Shown here piece by piece: positions 15,643 to 26,864 of a stretch of 36,581 nucleotides of DNA. The notes beneath the pieces were generated by a model. It was not told the origin of the DNA. It did not search any database and saw only the letters and a program-made list of their open reading frames with translations. The stretch is from Micromonospora tarensis (GTDB lineage Bacteria; Actinomycetota; Actinomycetes; Mycobacteriales; Micromonosporaceae), in assembly GCF_016803395.1 (NCBI RefSeq), contig NZ_JAEVHL010000038.1, positions 1 through 36,581 on the forward strand, written 5' to 3'. The position numbers and the translations under genes were made by a program. Position 1 is the stretch's first letter. Every line of letters begins with the position of its first letter.

Positions 15643-15738
15643 ATGACGAGCGGGCTTGCCGGGTGGCTGCGGCAACGGCGGCGGTTCGCCGAACAGACCG
15701 CGGGGAGCGACGCGCCCGACCGACGGCGGCGTGGGTAG
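15643..15738 (+). CDS. Possible 31-residue small protein or leader ORF
   Basis: ATG at 15643 follows GGGGAAGGA, a strong ribosome binding site five bases away. The 31-residue product is very basic (GWLRQRRRFAEQ, ending DRRRRG) with no membrane segment. Its TAG is eight bases before the ATG of the following membrane protein gene, so the pair could be translationally coupled. This may be a leader ORF, or simply the first of two small genes. Support is the ribosome binding site and position only. Confidence 0.35.
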   Translation: MTSGLAGWLRQRRRFAEQTAGSDAPDRRRRG

Positions 15739-15746
15739 CTGCCGCG

Positions 15747-17226
15747 ATGCCTGAGCGAACGCCCGGCCACGGCGACCAACCTCGAAGCGACGGCGTGGTG
15801 GAGTTGCGGGTGCACGGCGTGTCCGGGGCGGAACCCGCGGCCGTTCTCGGCCGGGCGCCGGTGCGGCAGGTCGCCGGGGACGACAGCGGGGGCTTCCACC
15901 GTGCCGACGAGTCAGCCGGCAGCGACCCGGGCGTGCTGACGGTGGAGGCGTACCGCTGGGGTGACCTGCCGACCGGCACCGTGGGTCGTACCCTCGCCAC
16001 GGTCTTCCTGCTGCCGTTCATGCTCAGCAACGTGGCGGTGTGGATGCGGCCCACCGGCCGACGCGGCGCCGCGGGGGTCACCCTGCTGTGCCGGCTCCTC
16101 GCGCTCAACCTCACAGTGCTGTACGTGGTGTCCATCGCCGGGATCGCCCTCGACCTGTTCGCCTGGCAGTGCCTCGGTGCGGCTCGCTGCCGGGCACCCT
16201 TCGACACCATGGGCGGGCTCGACGGCCGGCACGTCGGGGAGCGGCTGGCCACGCTCGCGCTCCTGCCGATCGCCGCCCTGGCGATGCTCCGACTGCTCGG
16301 CACCCGCCGGTCCGGGCCGGCCGACAACCCACTGTGGGCGGTGGAGCCGCTGGTGCAGCGGCTGCGGGCGATCCACGTCGGCGCGGCCCTCGCCGTACTC
16401 GATGTCGTGCTGCTGGTGGCCCGTCGCGCCGGTGGCGCGACGGTCGCGACGACGCTACTGCTGACGCTCGGCGCGGCGGTGTTGCTGGTCTGTGTCGGTC
16501 TGCTCGCCGCCCCGGGGGTGATCGACCGGGCGGCGACCGCGCGAACGGCCACCCGGGTGGCCCGCGCGACCGGCCTGGTGGCGGGCGGCCTGACCGTGGT
16601 GACCCTCGTCGTCGTCGCGCGCGACGAGCGCGGCTGGCCGTCGACGAGCGGGCTTCCCGGGTATGACGGGATCGCGGGTGCGGCGCTGTTCGGTCAGATG
16701 GTCCTGCTGGTGCTGCTCAGTGGGTTGGTGCTCTGGCACCGCGGTCGGGTGGGTGGCCGGTCCGCGTTGCGGCGCGGACTCGGTGCGGCGGTCCTCGCGG
16801 CCATCGCCGTCGGTATCGCCGGTGCGCTCTCCGCTGGCCTGGTCTACCAGACGGGGCAACTGCTCGGCGGCTACCGGGGCGACGGCGGGCCGCCGCTGCC
16901 GTACCGCTGGACGCTGCTGGCCTTCTTCCTGCACGTGGCGGCTACCCGGCGCGCTCGCCGAACCGACCCGCGACTCCTGGCCGCCCACGTCGTACCTGCT
17001 GGTCGTGGCCGTCCTCGCGGTGCTGGCGCTGCTCCTGCTGCGCCGCCGCCCGCCGGTCGCCGCACCAGCCCCCGCACCGACCCCCGCCCCGGTGCCGGCC
17101 ACCCCCGAACCGGATCCCGACCCCGGGTCGGACAACGTCCGCCGGCTGCCGACCAGCCTCAACGCCGTCTACGAACTGGGCCGGCTGGACGAGCGGCTGG
17201 AACAGGAGCGGCACCGCCGCGGCTGA
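15747..17226 (+). pseudogene. Multi-helix actinobacterial membrane protein, frameshifted
   Basis: The N-terminal cytosolic part carries a conserved segment seen in a family of large actinobacterial membrane proteins (VVELRVHGVSGAEPAAVLG, then QVAGDDSGGFHRAD and VEAYRWGDLPTG). About eight hydrophobic helices follow (for example TLATVFLLPFMLSNVAVW and LLLTLGAAVLLVCVGLLAAP). Near 16937-16943 the frame changes: the first frame reads FFLHVAATRRARR, the other continues LAEPTRDSWPPTSYLLVVAV with a last helix, a Pro/Ala linker and a helical tail ending ERHRRG at 17226. Removing one G in GGCGGCTA would restore HVALPGALAEPT, so one inserted base is likely. Following the first frame to 17444 gives only a low-complexity Arg/Pro tail. 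Function unknown. It is convergent with the DUF3152 gene. Confidence 0.7.
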
Positions 17227-17229
17227 GGT

Positions 17230-18066
17230 TCAGCGCGCCGGGTAGCCGCCCTCCCGTCGTGGGATCGCGTCGTCGTACGCCCCGGCCGGGCCGCTGTAGC
17301 GGACCCTGCCCTTCGGGTACGGCCAGGGGTTCGCGGTGCAGCCGTGCAGGCCCAGCGTCTGCTGCTGCATCACCGGCGCCGCCCGGCCCTTCCCGGGGCA
17401 CCGCTCGTGGCCGAACCCGAGCTTGTGCCCCACCTCGTGGTTGACCATGTACTCCCGGTAGGTGGCCAGGTCGGTGCCGTAACCAGGCACCCCCTTGACC
17501 CAGCGCGCCACGTTGAGGACCACCCGGGCACCGTTACGGCACGAGGTGTAGCCCTCCGGCACGTCCTGGCAGAGGGTGTCGCGGGTGCCGGGGGTGGCCA
17601 GGTAGATGGTGAAGTCGCTCGGTTCGTCGCCGCCGACCCGGCGCAGCCGCCAGCTGCCGCCGGCTGTCCACCCGCGCGGGTCGTTCAACGTGGCCGAGAT
17701 CGCGGTCGCGATGTCCGTCACCGGCAGGCCCCGGATGTCGCGCTCCACGGCGACCCGGTACCGCAGCAACCGGCCGGTGGTCGCGCGTCCGGGAGCCGCC
17801 TCGGCGGCCGCCACCGACCACCGGTTGCCACCGGTCGCGGGGTAGCCGACGTCGGCGGCAGCCGCGGAGCTGGGTGTGACGTCGGCGACTCCGGTCGGCC
17901 GACCGGACGCGGCAGCCGCGATCGACCGGCTGGGCACCGGCGCGGCGGCGACCGGATCGGTGGCGGGTCGCCCGGCCGCCGGCCCCGCGCATCCGGTGAG
18001 CAGCGCCACCACCAGCAGCGACACCGCCGGGGCCGGACGCCACCGGCAGGTAGTCTTCGTCGACAT
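17230..18066 (-). CDS. DUF3152 lipoprotein with metalloprotease-like HExxH motif
   Basis: A 278-residue exported protein. The signal peptide ends in a lipobox (LLTGCAG, Cys near residue 26), so it is probably membrane-anchored outside the cell. A disordered Ala/Pro/Ser stretch follows to about residue 95. The DUF3152 domain then covers the rest: RYRVAVERDIRG, ATLNDPRGWTAGGSWRLRRV and REYMVNHEVGHKLGFGHERC near residues 208-227. HExxHxxxxxH is the zinc site of metzincin-type peptidases, followed by VMQQQTLGLHGC with a Met as in a Met-turn. Zinc peptidase activity has not, to my knowledge, been shown for the family, but the motif is complete. AGGGGAGA precedes the ATG. It is divergent from the sigma factor gene. 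Confidence 0.88.
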   Translation of the reverse strand: MSTKTTCRWRPAPAVSLLVVALLTGCAGPAAGRPATDPVAAAPVPSRSIAAAASGRPTGVADVTPSSAAAADVGYPATGGNRWSVAAAEAAPGRATTGRLLRYRVAVERDIRGLPVTDIATAISATLNDPRGWTAGGSWRLRRVGGDEPSDFTIYLATPGTRDTLCQDVPEGYTSCRNGARVVLNVARWVKGVPGYGTDLATYREYMVNHEVGHKLGFGHERCPGKGRAAPVMQQQTLGLHGCTANPWPYPKGRVRYSGPAGAYDDAIPRREGGYPAR

Positions 18067-18148
18067 GTCTCTCCCCTCGCGCGCCGCACGGTGGCGACGC
18101 CTGTGAGAGGACGGGTGATGGTGGGGAAAAGTTGGGCTGTCCCGCGCT

Positions 18149-18174
18149 CAACCTTTCGCCGGCTTCACCCGTCT
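18149..18174 (+). promoter_or_regulatory. ECF-type promoter candidate of the sigma factor gene
   Basis: CAACC at 18149-18153 and CGTCT at 18170-18174 are separated by 16 bases. This matches the general ECF pattern of an AAC-containing -35 and a CGTC -10 element. The start codon is 32 bases further on, behind GGGGGAGGG. Autoregulation by the encoded sigma factor is inferred. Confidence 0.45.
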
Positions 18175-18205
18175 CTAGTCGGTGTGGCACGGGGGAGGGT
18201 TCACG

Positions 18206-18706
18206 GTGGCGCGGGGTGACGCGGAGTTCGTCGAGTTCGCGCGGGCGGCGTCCGCACGACTGGTGCACGCCGCGTTCCTGATGACCGGTGACCACCACCA
18301 GGCCGAGGACGCCGCGCAGACCGCGCTGGCCCGCACCTACGCCTCCTGGTCGCGCGTCCACGACGACGACGCCTACGGATACGCCCGCCGCACCCTGGTC
18401 AATCACCTGGTGGACGGGTGGCGACGCCCGATGCGCGAGTACCCGACCGACGAGGTGCCGGAGCAGCGGCGCGGTGACGTGGCCGACGAGGTGGCGACCC
18501 GCCGCTGGTTGGTCACCATCCTGGGCGCGCTCAGCCCTCGGGAACGGGCCATCGTCGTCCTGCGCTACTACTTCGACCTTCCGGAGGCGCAGGTGGCCAG
18601 GGAACTCGCCGTGTCCGTGGGCACGGTCAAGAGCACCAGCTCTCGGGCGCTGGAGAAACTGCGCACCGCTGCGCCGCGAACAACGGACGAGGAGGCGCGC
18701 CGATGA
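18206..18706 (+). CDS. SigE-family RNA polymerase sigma factor (ECF)
   Basis: A 166-residue ECF sigma factor of the actinobacterial SigE-family type. Region 2 is at about residues 5-75 (FVEFARAASARLVHAAFLMT, HHQAEDAAQTALARTYASW, YARRTLVNHLVDGWRR). Region 4 is at 100-155 (LSPRERAIVVLRYYFDLPEA, VARELAVSVGTVKSTSSRAL). The GTG at 18206 is preferred over one at 18182 because GGGGGAGGG lies just before it and the protein family starts here. The stop overlaps the start of the next gene in ATGA, which is typical of a sigma factor and its membrane regulator. An ECF-like promoter upstream suggests autoregulation. The signal and regulon are unknown. Confidence 0.93.
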   Translation: MARGDAEFVEFARAASARLVHAAFLMTGDHHQAEDAAQTALARTYASWSRVHDDDAYGYARRTLVNHLVDGWRRPMREYPTDEVPEQRRGDVADEVATRRWLVTILGALSPRERAIVVLRYYFDLPEAQVARELAVSVGTVKSTSSRALEKLRTAAPRTTDEEARR

Positions 18707-19455
18707 ACGAGTGGGAACGGCTCCGTCACGCCATGCGGGCCACCGAGCGCCCGGACGCCGTGCTCGATCTGGCCACCGTGATGCGGGAGGGGCGGCGGCT
18801 GCGTACGCGTCGGCGGGTAGCCGGAGCCGGGGCGGCGACGCTCGCCGCCGGGATCGCCGCCGTGGTCGTGCTGGTGGCGGTCGACGCGTCAGGGTCGGGC
18901 GGAACGGCGCCGACCGAGCGTCCACCACCGGTCGCCGTCGCGCCGCCGTCGGTCGGTGTCTCGCCGACGTCGCCGGAGCCGACGCCACCGCCCACTGTGG
19001 CCCGCGACGTGCCACCGCCGAAGGCGCTGGGCCAGGTGATCGACAGTGGCGTGCGGTACGGCACCGACCAGCGGGTCTACTACCTCGTCCGGGTGTCCGT
19101 GCCGGGCGCGCCGAAGGTGACCGTCGGGCTGGCCGCCGGCCGTCGCTCCCCGAACGGCTATCTGACGACGGACCTCCTGGTCAACGACGTCGAGGGGGCG
19201 GACCGCAGCGCCGGATTCCACCAGATCGGCTACGACGAGCGCTCGTCGACCACGCCGGTGCCCACCTTCGGCTACTTCGTCGGCCCGGCCCAGCGGATCA
19301 TCGGCACCGTGGACGGTCAGCAGGTCGACGCCCGACTGGCGCGGTGGAGCTTCGACAAGAACGTGGTGATCTTCTGGTTCGACCCGGCCGAGCTGGCCCC
19401 GGGAAAGCGGCTGGACGGCATCATCGCCCGCGACGCGAGCGGCCGGCGACTCTGA
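18703..19455 (+). CDS. Membrane protein coupled to the sigma factor, possible anti-sigma factor
   Basis: A 250-residue protein whose ATG overlaps the sigma factor stop by four bases (ATGA). A short cytoplasmic part of about 37 residues (MNEWERLRHAMRATERPDAV) ends in Arg-rich RRLRTRRRV, followed by one transmembrane helix (about 40-60, AATLAAGIAAVVVLVAVDAS). A Pro-rich linker and an extracytoplasmic domain of about 150 residues follow (VIDSGVRYGTDQRVYYLVRV, NGYLTTDLLVND, GYFVGPAQRIIGTVDGQQ). I see no zinc-binding HxxxCxxC motif. Its position and topology suggest control of the sigma factor from the membrane, which is inference. The gene ends 43 bases before the convergent hybrid kinase gene. 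Confidence 0.78.
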   Translation: MNEWERLRHAMRATERPDAVLDLATVMREGRRLRTRRRVAGAGAATLAAGIAAVVVLVAVDASGSGGTAPTERPPPVAVAPPSVGVSPTSPEPTPPPTVARDVPPPKALGQVIDSGVRYGTDQRVYYLVRVSVPGAPKVTVGLAAGRRSPNGYLTTDLLVNDVEGADRSAGFHQIGYDERSSTTPVPTFGYFVGPAQRIIGTVDGQQVDARLARWSFDKNVVIFWFDPAELAPGKRLDGIIARDASGRRL

Positions 19456-19498
19456 CGCCGGGCGCCGGTGACCCAGGGCGGGCCGGAGGAGAGGCCGC

Positions 19499-22261
19499 TC
19501 AGGCCAGCCGCCGCTCGATGGTCACCGTCGTCCCCTCGGCGGTGGAGAGCAGCCGCACGTCGCCGTAGGCGTTCATCAGCAGCGCGCCTCGTCCCCGGTC
19601 CATCGCCGGTCGGCGGTCCCGCCAGGTGCCGAAGTCCCGCACCGAGATCCGGATCAGGCCGCCACCCACCTGGACCCGCAGGCTCACCTCCGGGCGGCTG
19701 GGCCGCTGCGCGTGCTCGACGGCGTTGTTCATGGCCTCGCTCGCGGCGAGCAGGAGATCCTCCAGCACGTCCGGGTCGGCGTCGAGGTCACCCAGCGCCT
19801 GTCGGATGTCGCGACGCATCGTCGCGGCCGAGGTGGGCGCGGACGGGTAGGTCCAGCCGCGGTCCAGGATGGCGCCCAGCCCGTCCGGGTCGGCCGGCCC
19901 CGCTGCGGCCCCGGACGGGTCGCGGACGGGTTCGGTCGCCGGGGCCGCGACGTTGGCCGGGGCGGGTCGGGCGACGGCAGGGACCGCTGTCGGGTCGCCG
20001 GTCGCTGACCGCCGGTCGGGCGCAAGCGGTGGCGGGCGCGACGGATGCCGGCCCGGACCCGGGCGATCAGTTCGGCCGCGGCGAACGGTTTCACCAGGTA
20101 GTCGTCGGCGCCCAGGGTCAGGCCCTCCACGCTGGCCTCCCCGCCGGCACGGGCGGAGAGCACCAGCACCGGCAGCGCCTGGGTCGCCGGGTCCGCGCGC
20201 AGCCGGCGGAGCAGGTCGAAGCCGTCCAGAACCGGCATCATCACGTCGGTCAGGACGAGGTCGGGCGGATCGCGGTGGATCTCGTCGAGGGCCTGCCGGC
20301 CGTCGGTGACCGTCCGCACCCGCCAGCCCTGCCCGGTGAGCAGTCGGGTGAGGTACGCCCGCATGTCGGCGTTGTCGTCGGCGAGCAGGATCTCGGCCCC
20401 GGCCAACTCGTCGGTGGATGGTCCGGACCGGCGGTCGGGCTCGGCCGGACCGTCCTCCGGTGCGGTGAGCCAGCCCATCGCCTCCTCGACCGCGGCGCGG
20501 GCCGCGTCGCCCCGTCCGTCCGTCACCGGCCCGGCCATCGGCGTGCGCCGCGCCGCCGACCAGGGCAGCGTCACGGTGAACGTGGTGCCGACGCCGACCT
20601 GGCTCGCCACCCGGACGTCGCCGCCCTCCAACCGGGCCAACTCGTGCACCAGGGCCAGACCGATGCCGGTGCCCTCGTGGCTGCGCGAGCGGGCGCCGCG
20701 TACCCGGTGGAAGCGTTCGAAGAGTTTCGGCAGGTCCCGTTCGGCGATGCCGATGCCGGTGTCCGCGACGGTCAGCCGCAACTCCTCGTCGTCGGCGTCG
20801 AGGGCCACCCGGATCCGACCGATGAACGTGTATTTGAGGGCGTTGGACAGCAGGTTCGTGACGATGCGTTCCCAATTGACCGGGTCGACCGCGACCGGTC
20901 GGGGCAGTGGCGGGCAGCTCACCTCAAGGGTCAGCCCGGCCCGCTCGACGGCGGCCCGGAACACCCCGGCGAGTTCGGCAGTGAGCGCGGCCAGGTCGAC
21001 CACCCGGGCATCGCTGCGGGCCCGCCCGGCCTCCAGGCTGGAGAAGGTGAGCAGGCTGTTGACAAGCGTCAACAGTCGAGTGGCGTTGCGCCAGCCGGTC
21101 TCCACCCGCTCCCGCTGGAGCGGTGCCAACGGTGCCGTGGCGTCAGTGAGGGCATCGCTGAGCGGGCCGAGAATGAGCGTCAACGGGGTGCGGAACTCGT
21201 GGCTGACGTTGGCGAAGAAGTCGGTCTTCACCCGGTCCAGCTCCGCCAGCGCCTCGATCCGGCGCCGCTCCTCCTCGTACTCCTGGGCGTTGCGCAGCGC
21301 CACGGAGATCTGCTGGGCCAGGAGTTGGTGAAAGGAGCGATAGGCCTCGTCGAGCCCTCGGCTGGGGCTGACCCCGGCGAGCAGCACCCCGAGCGGCTGA
21401 TCCTCGTCGGCCGAGGGCAGCGGCAAGGCCAGCGCGGTGCGCACCGGGTCGTCCCACGGGCCGGCGGGCAGCGTCACTCGGTCGGCGACCGTCGGTCACC
21501 TCCTGTCGCTCGGCCCTCGGCGGCGGCGGCCAGCCCCCAGTCGGACGCGACCGGGCCCGGGTCGGCCAGCTCGACGGTGTCCGGCAGCCGGCTGCGGCGA
21601 CCCCCGGCCGCCCCGGCCACCCGTCGCAGCGTCGTGCCGTCGCGCAGGTAGATGGCGGCGAACGGCACGTCCAGCGGGTGGCGTCGATCACCGCGATCAG
21701 CCGGGCGCCGGTGGTGTCCACGTCGACGGTACGGCCGTCGCCGAGAACGGACAGGTCGCGCAGCAGTCGGAGCCGGCGTTCGCCGACGACCTGCTCGGTG
21801 ACCTCGCTGCACACCGTCAGGACGCCGACGGTGCGCCCGTCATCGTCGCGGGCCGGCGCGTGCGAGACGCTGAAGTACGCCTCCTCGCGGTAGCCGGCCC
21901 GCTCCAGCAGCAGCCGCAGCGCGGGAACCCAGCTGGCCACCCCGGTCGCCATGGCCTGGTGGATCAGCGGGGCGAGCACGTCCCAGCCCTCAGCCAGGGT
22001 CACCCGCACGTCGCCGCCGAGAGCCGCCGGGTGCTTGTCTCCGATCAAGGCGGAGTACGCGTCGTTGTAGAGCTGGGAGAAGCTCTCGCCCCAGAGCAGC
22101 AGCATCGGGTACCGGGAGGAGAGCACCACCCGAACGGCGGCGCGCAGGCTCTGTGGCCACTCGCCGACCGGGCCGAGCGGGGTGCGGGCCCAGTTCAGCT
22201 CCGCCATCAACCGCCCGGTCTCACCGCCGCCGCTGAACAGGTCGATGCTGGGTCGTGTCAC
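19499..22261 (-). pseudogene. Hybrid histidine kinase with receiver and C-terminal RsbW-like ATPase domain, multiply frameshifted
   Basis: Four frame segments read in order as one protein of about 920 residues. From GTG 22261: a PAS-like sensor (WARTPLGPVGEWPQSLRAAV, YNDAYSALIGDKHPAALGG), then a GAF-like part (PLDVPFAAIYLRDGTTLRRV) in a second frame. A third frame (to about 20025) holds the HisKA His in NVSHEFRTPLTLILGPL, N box NLLSNALKYT, DTGIGIAERDLPKLFERFHR and GTGIGLALV, and a receiver with Asp in LVLTDVMMP and Lys in LVKPF. A fourth frame gives an RsbW/HATPase_c_2 domain (LLLAASEAMNNAVEHA, ISVRDFG, GRGALLM). Breaks lie near 21671-21682 (base missing), 21485-21505 (probably two extra G) and 20025-20029 (base missing). 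Repaired, every catalytic motif is present. No dedicated response regulator lies beside it. Confidence 0.8.
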
Positions 22262-22463
22262 GCTCGATCCGACCCCATCGCAAGCCCCCGTTCCGGGCCT
22301 GATGACCCCTGCCGCGTTACCTACCCATCCTGACACCTCTACTCACCTGTACCGACGCCGGTACCCATCGTCGAACCGGCGGTGGTTCGGGACGAACGAC
22401 CGATGCTCCGGGTATCGATATCTGTAATTGTCTCGGGTATCCCTCCGACCCCGAGGAGCCCTC
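22262..22463. other. Divergent intergenic region between hybrid kinase and aminopeptidase genes
   Basis: This 202-base spacer must hold both promoters. It contains inverted repeats GTACCG/CGGTAC (22349-22354 and 22359-22364) and CGAACC/GGTTCG (22372-22377 and 22384-22389). It also has a direct repeat CGGGTATC (22409-22416 and 22434-22441) in an AT-richer stretch before the aminopeptidase gene. The direct repeat is a reasonable regulator site; none is proven. Confidence 0.35.
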
Positions 22464-23915
22464 ATGAGAGGCAGAACGCTGAGCGCGGGAGTCGCGCTCG
22501 CCGTGTTCGCCGCAACGACGGTGACGCTGGCCGCCCAGCCGGTGACCGCGTCACCCACGACCGCGACGACAGTCGCCCGGCCGATCGCCGCGACGGTGGC
22601 CGCGTTGGCAGCACCGGACATCTCCGTCAGCAACATCCAGGCGCACCTGACCCAGTTCAACTCCATCGCCACCAGCAATGGTGGCAACCGGCGGGCCGGC
22701 TCGGCCGGCTACACCGCGTCGCTCAGCTACGTCAAGAGCAGGCTCCAGTCGGCCGGCTACACCGTCACCGAGCAGTACTGCTCCAGCTGCACCTACCCCT
22801 CGAACAACCTCATCGCGGAGTGGCGTGGCGGCGCGGCCGACCAGGTCGTCATGTTCGGCGCCCACCTGGACGGGGTCTCGGCCGGTCCGGGGATCAACGA
22901 CAACGCCAGCGGCTCGGCCACCCTGCTGGAGAACGCGCTGGTCCTGGCCGCGCAGAACCCGACGATGACCAAGCGGGTCCGGTTCGCCTGGTGGACCGAC
23001 GAGGAGCAGGGGCTCAACGGCTCCCGGTTCTACGTCAACTCCCTCAACTCCACCCAGCGCGGCTATATCAAGGGCTACTACAACTTCGACATGGTCGGCT
23101 CGACCAACGGCGGCTACTTCATCAACCGGGTCTCCTCGACCACGGCGGCGCCGCTGAAGGCGTACTGGGACTCGTTGGGCCTGCAGCCGGAGGAGAACGT
23201 CGAGGGTCAGGGCCGCTCCGACGACTACTACTTCCAGCAGGCCGGCATTCCCACCTCGGGTTACGCCGCGGGTGCCAGCGCCCGCAAGACCAGCGCCCAG
23301 GCGGCCAAGTGGGGCGGCACCGCCAACTCCGCGTACGACCCGTGCTACCACCGGTCCTGCGACACCACCGCCAATGTCAGCGCCACCGTGCTGAACCGGG
23401 CGGCCGACGGTGTCGCGTACGCGCTGTGGCAGCTCGCGGTGAGCGGCGGCACCCCGACCTGCACCGGCGGTCAGGTGGTCGGCAACGGCGGCTTCGAGAG
23501 CGGCAGCACGCCGTGGACCGCGTCCGCCGGTGTGATCACCAACGCCAGCGGCCAACCGGCCCGGACCGGGTCGTACAAGGCCTGGCTCAACGGCGACGGC
23601 AGCACCCGCACCGAGAGCCTGACGCAGTCGGTGACGGTGCCGGCCGGTTGCGCCAGCTACCCGCTGTCGTTCTGGTTGCACATCGACACCGCCGAGACCA
23701 CCGGCTCCACGGCGTACGACCGGCTCACCGTGCAGCTCGGTTCGACCACGCTGGCGACGTACTCCAACCTCAACGCGGCGTCCGGCTACGTGCAGCGCAG
23801 CTTCAACGTGGCCGGGTTCGCCGGACAGACGGTGACGCTGCGCTTCACCGGCACCGAGGACTCGTCGTTGCAGACCAGCTTCGTGATCGACGACGTGTCG
23901 CTGCTGGCGAGCTGA
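22464..23915 (+). CDS. Secreted M28 family zinc aminopeptidase with C-terminal beta-sandwich domain
   Basis: A 483-residue exported enzyme. ATG 22464 has GAGGAG upstream and opens a signal peptide ([20 protein letters not shown]). The catalytic domain (about 55-340) resembles Streptomyces griseus aminopeptidase. The zinc ligands and base are visible in order: His in FGAHLDGV, bridging Asp in GINDNASG, Glu-Glu in WWTDEEQG, Asp in YNFDMVGS and His in CYHRSCD. Paired Cys occur near 108-111 (CSSC). A C-terminal domain of about 140 residues ([16 protein letters not shown] to [11 protein letters not shown]) is a beta-sandwich of the carbohydrate-binding/P-domain-like type. It removes N-terminal hydrophobic residues from peptides outside the cell, by family. 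A strong shared hairpin follows. Confidence 0.92.
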   Translation: MRGRTLSAGVALAVFAATTVTLAAQPVTASPTTATTVARPIAATVAALAAPDISVSNIQAHLTQFNSIATSNGGNRRAGSAGYTASLSYVKSRLQSAGYTVTEQYCSSCTYPSNNLIAEWRGGAADQVVMFGAHLDGVSAGPGINDNASGSATLLENALVLAAQNPTMTKRVRFAWWTDEEQGLNGSRFYVNSLNSTQRGYIKGYYNFDMVGSTNGGYFINRVSSTTAAPLKAYWDSLGLQPEENVEGQGRSDDYYFQQAGIPTSGYAAGASARKTSAQAAKWGGTANSAYDPCYHRSCDTTANVSATVLNRAADGVAYALWQLAVSGGTPTCTGGQVVGNGGFESGSTPWTASAGVITNASGQPARTGSYKAWLNGDGSTRTESLTQSVTVPAGCASYPLSFWLHIDTAETTGSTAYDRLTVQLGSTTLATYSNLNAASGYVQRSFNVAGFAGQTVTLRFTGTEDSSLQTSFVIDDVSLLAS

Positions 23916-23934
23916 CCGCGTACCGAAGGAAGGT

Positions 23935-23966
23935 GGGCCGCCGCCGGTGGGTGCCGGCGGCGGCCC
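23935..23966. terminator. Bidirectional terminator, 13-bp perfect GC stem
   Basis: GGGCCGCCGCCGG at 23935-23947 pairs perfectly with 23954-23966 around a six-base loop (TGGGTG). It lies between the convergent aminopeptidase and SDR genes. Confidence 0.85.
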
Positions 23967-23979
23967 GTCACCTCCGGGG

Positions 23980-24677
23980 TCAGGGGAGCTGCGAGTAGAG
24001 CGCGGCGACGCCGCCGGGGAACCCGGCCTGCACCCGCCGGCTGACGTCGTCGGCCACGATCTCGTACGCGTCGGACTCGATGCCGTCGACGGCGAGCCGG
24101 GCGATCACGGCCGGGTCCGACTTGGGGCTGGTGATGCTCGCGGCCATGTCGGTGTCCAGGTAGCCGACGTGCAGGCCGGCGACGCGGACGCCCCGCTCGG
24201 CGAGCTGGAGGCGCAGCGCGTTGGTCATCGCCCACTCGGCGGACTTGGCGGCGCCGTACGCCCCGTGCAGGGGGAAGTTCACCCAGGAGAGCACGGAGAG
24301 GACGTTGAGGATCGTTCCGCCGCCGTTGCCGGCGATCACCGGCGCGAACGACCGGATCATCGACAGGTTGCCGATGTAGTGGGTCTCCAGCTCCAGCCGG
24401 ATCAGGTCCAGGTCGCCGTCCAGCAGGTCCGTCCGGGTGTCGATGCCGGCGTTGTTGACCAGCAGGTTCACGTCGCCGGCCAGCTCGGCGGCGGCGGCCA
24501 CCGAGGCGGGGTCGGTGAGGTCCAGCCGGACCGGCGTCACGCCGGGCAGGTCGACGCTGTCGGGGTTGCGGGCGCGGCGTAGACGGTGCCGCCCCGGGCG
24601 GCGAGTTCGGCGGCCAGGTGGCGGCCGAAGCCCCGGTTGGCGCCGGTGACGAGGGCGGTGCTTCCAGAGATCTTCAT
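23980..24677 (-). pseudogene. Short-chain dehydrogenase/reductase, frameshifted
   Basis: The N-terminal piece (ATG 24677) reads MKISGSTALVTGANRGFGRH with the TGxxxGxG cofactor motif, then HLAAELAARGGTVYAA, and runs out of frame. The next frame gives VTPVRLDLTDPASVAAAAEL, NLLVNNAGIDT (NNAG), SVLSW with the catalytic Ser and AYGAAKSAEWA with YxxxK, ending at 23980. One base is missing near 24569-24578: adding it gives AAARNPDSVDLPGVTPVRLD. The rebuilt protein is about 232 residues, normal for a classical SDR, with all catalytic residues. It would oxidise or reduce a small alcohol or ketone with NAD(P). It is divergent from htpG and appears to have a leaderless promoter with its own operator-like repeat. 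Confidence 0.85.
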
Positions 24678-24684
24678 GTCAGCG

Positions 24685-24719
24685 AGGCTAGCGGGCTGAC
24701 TTCTGGTGAGCAAAGTCAG
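24685..24719 (-). promoter_or_regulatory. SDR promoter with overlapping inverted repeat
   Basis: On the minus strand TAGCCT (24690-24685) lies seven bases before the ATG. A -35-like TTTGCT is found 18 bases upstream of it. CTGACTT/AAGTCAG, perfect 7-bp arms at 24696-24702 and 24713-24719, overlaps the -35, as expected for a repressor site. Confidence 0.45.
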
Positions 24720-24850
24720 ATGGGTCACCGGGCCGACGCGCCGGCAGCGGGAATACCGCAGGGAATACGACCCGGATGCGGCCACACGGCGGCCGGTGAC
24801 GGCTCGTATCCTTTCCGCGAACAACCGAACGAGCCGGGAAGGGAGACGGT

Positions 24851-26767
<1,917 letters not shown>

Positions 26768-26779
26768 TCGACCGGTCTC

Positions 26780-26843
26780 CCGGCCGCGGGCCGCCCGAAC
26801 AGGGGCCCGCCGGCCGGTGACCCGGGTCTGTCCGATCCGGGTC
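26780..26843 (+). terminator. Tandem terminator hairpins after htpG
   Basis: CCGGCCGCGGGCC (26780-26792) pairs with 26804-26817 with one bulge. A second hairpin GACCCGG/CCGGGTC uses 26819-26825 and 26837-26843. They lie between htpG and the convergent small protein gene. Confidence 0.65.
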
Positions 26844-26864
26844 GGCGCTGGTCACCCGCCGCCG

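Noticed and set aside
13161..15899. A 912-codon open frame on the minus strand
   Set aside because: It only partly follows the histidine kinase frame. Beyond the kinase it runs antisense to the TetR gene with low-complexity Arg/Gly/Val-rich translation, a usual artefact of very high GC.
15663..17444. The 593-codon frame taken as the membrane protein end to end
   Set aside because: After about 16940 its translation becomes Arg/Pro/Ala-rich noise, while another frame holds a last helix and a natural end at 17226.
22382..23998. A long plus-strand frame in another phase over the aminopeptidase gene
   Set aside because: The M28 frame has a signal peptide and all zinc ligands; this one is a shadow.
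24678..24850. CIRCE/HrcA-type heat shock operator before htpG
   Set aside because: The TTAGCACTC-N9-GAGTGCTAA pattern is absent; only the SDR inverted repeat is found.
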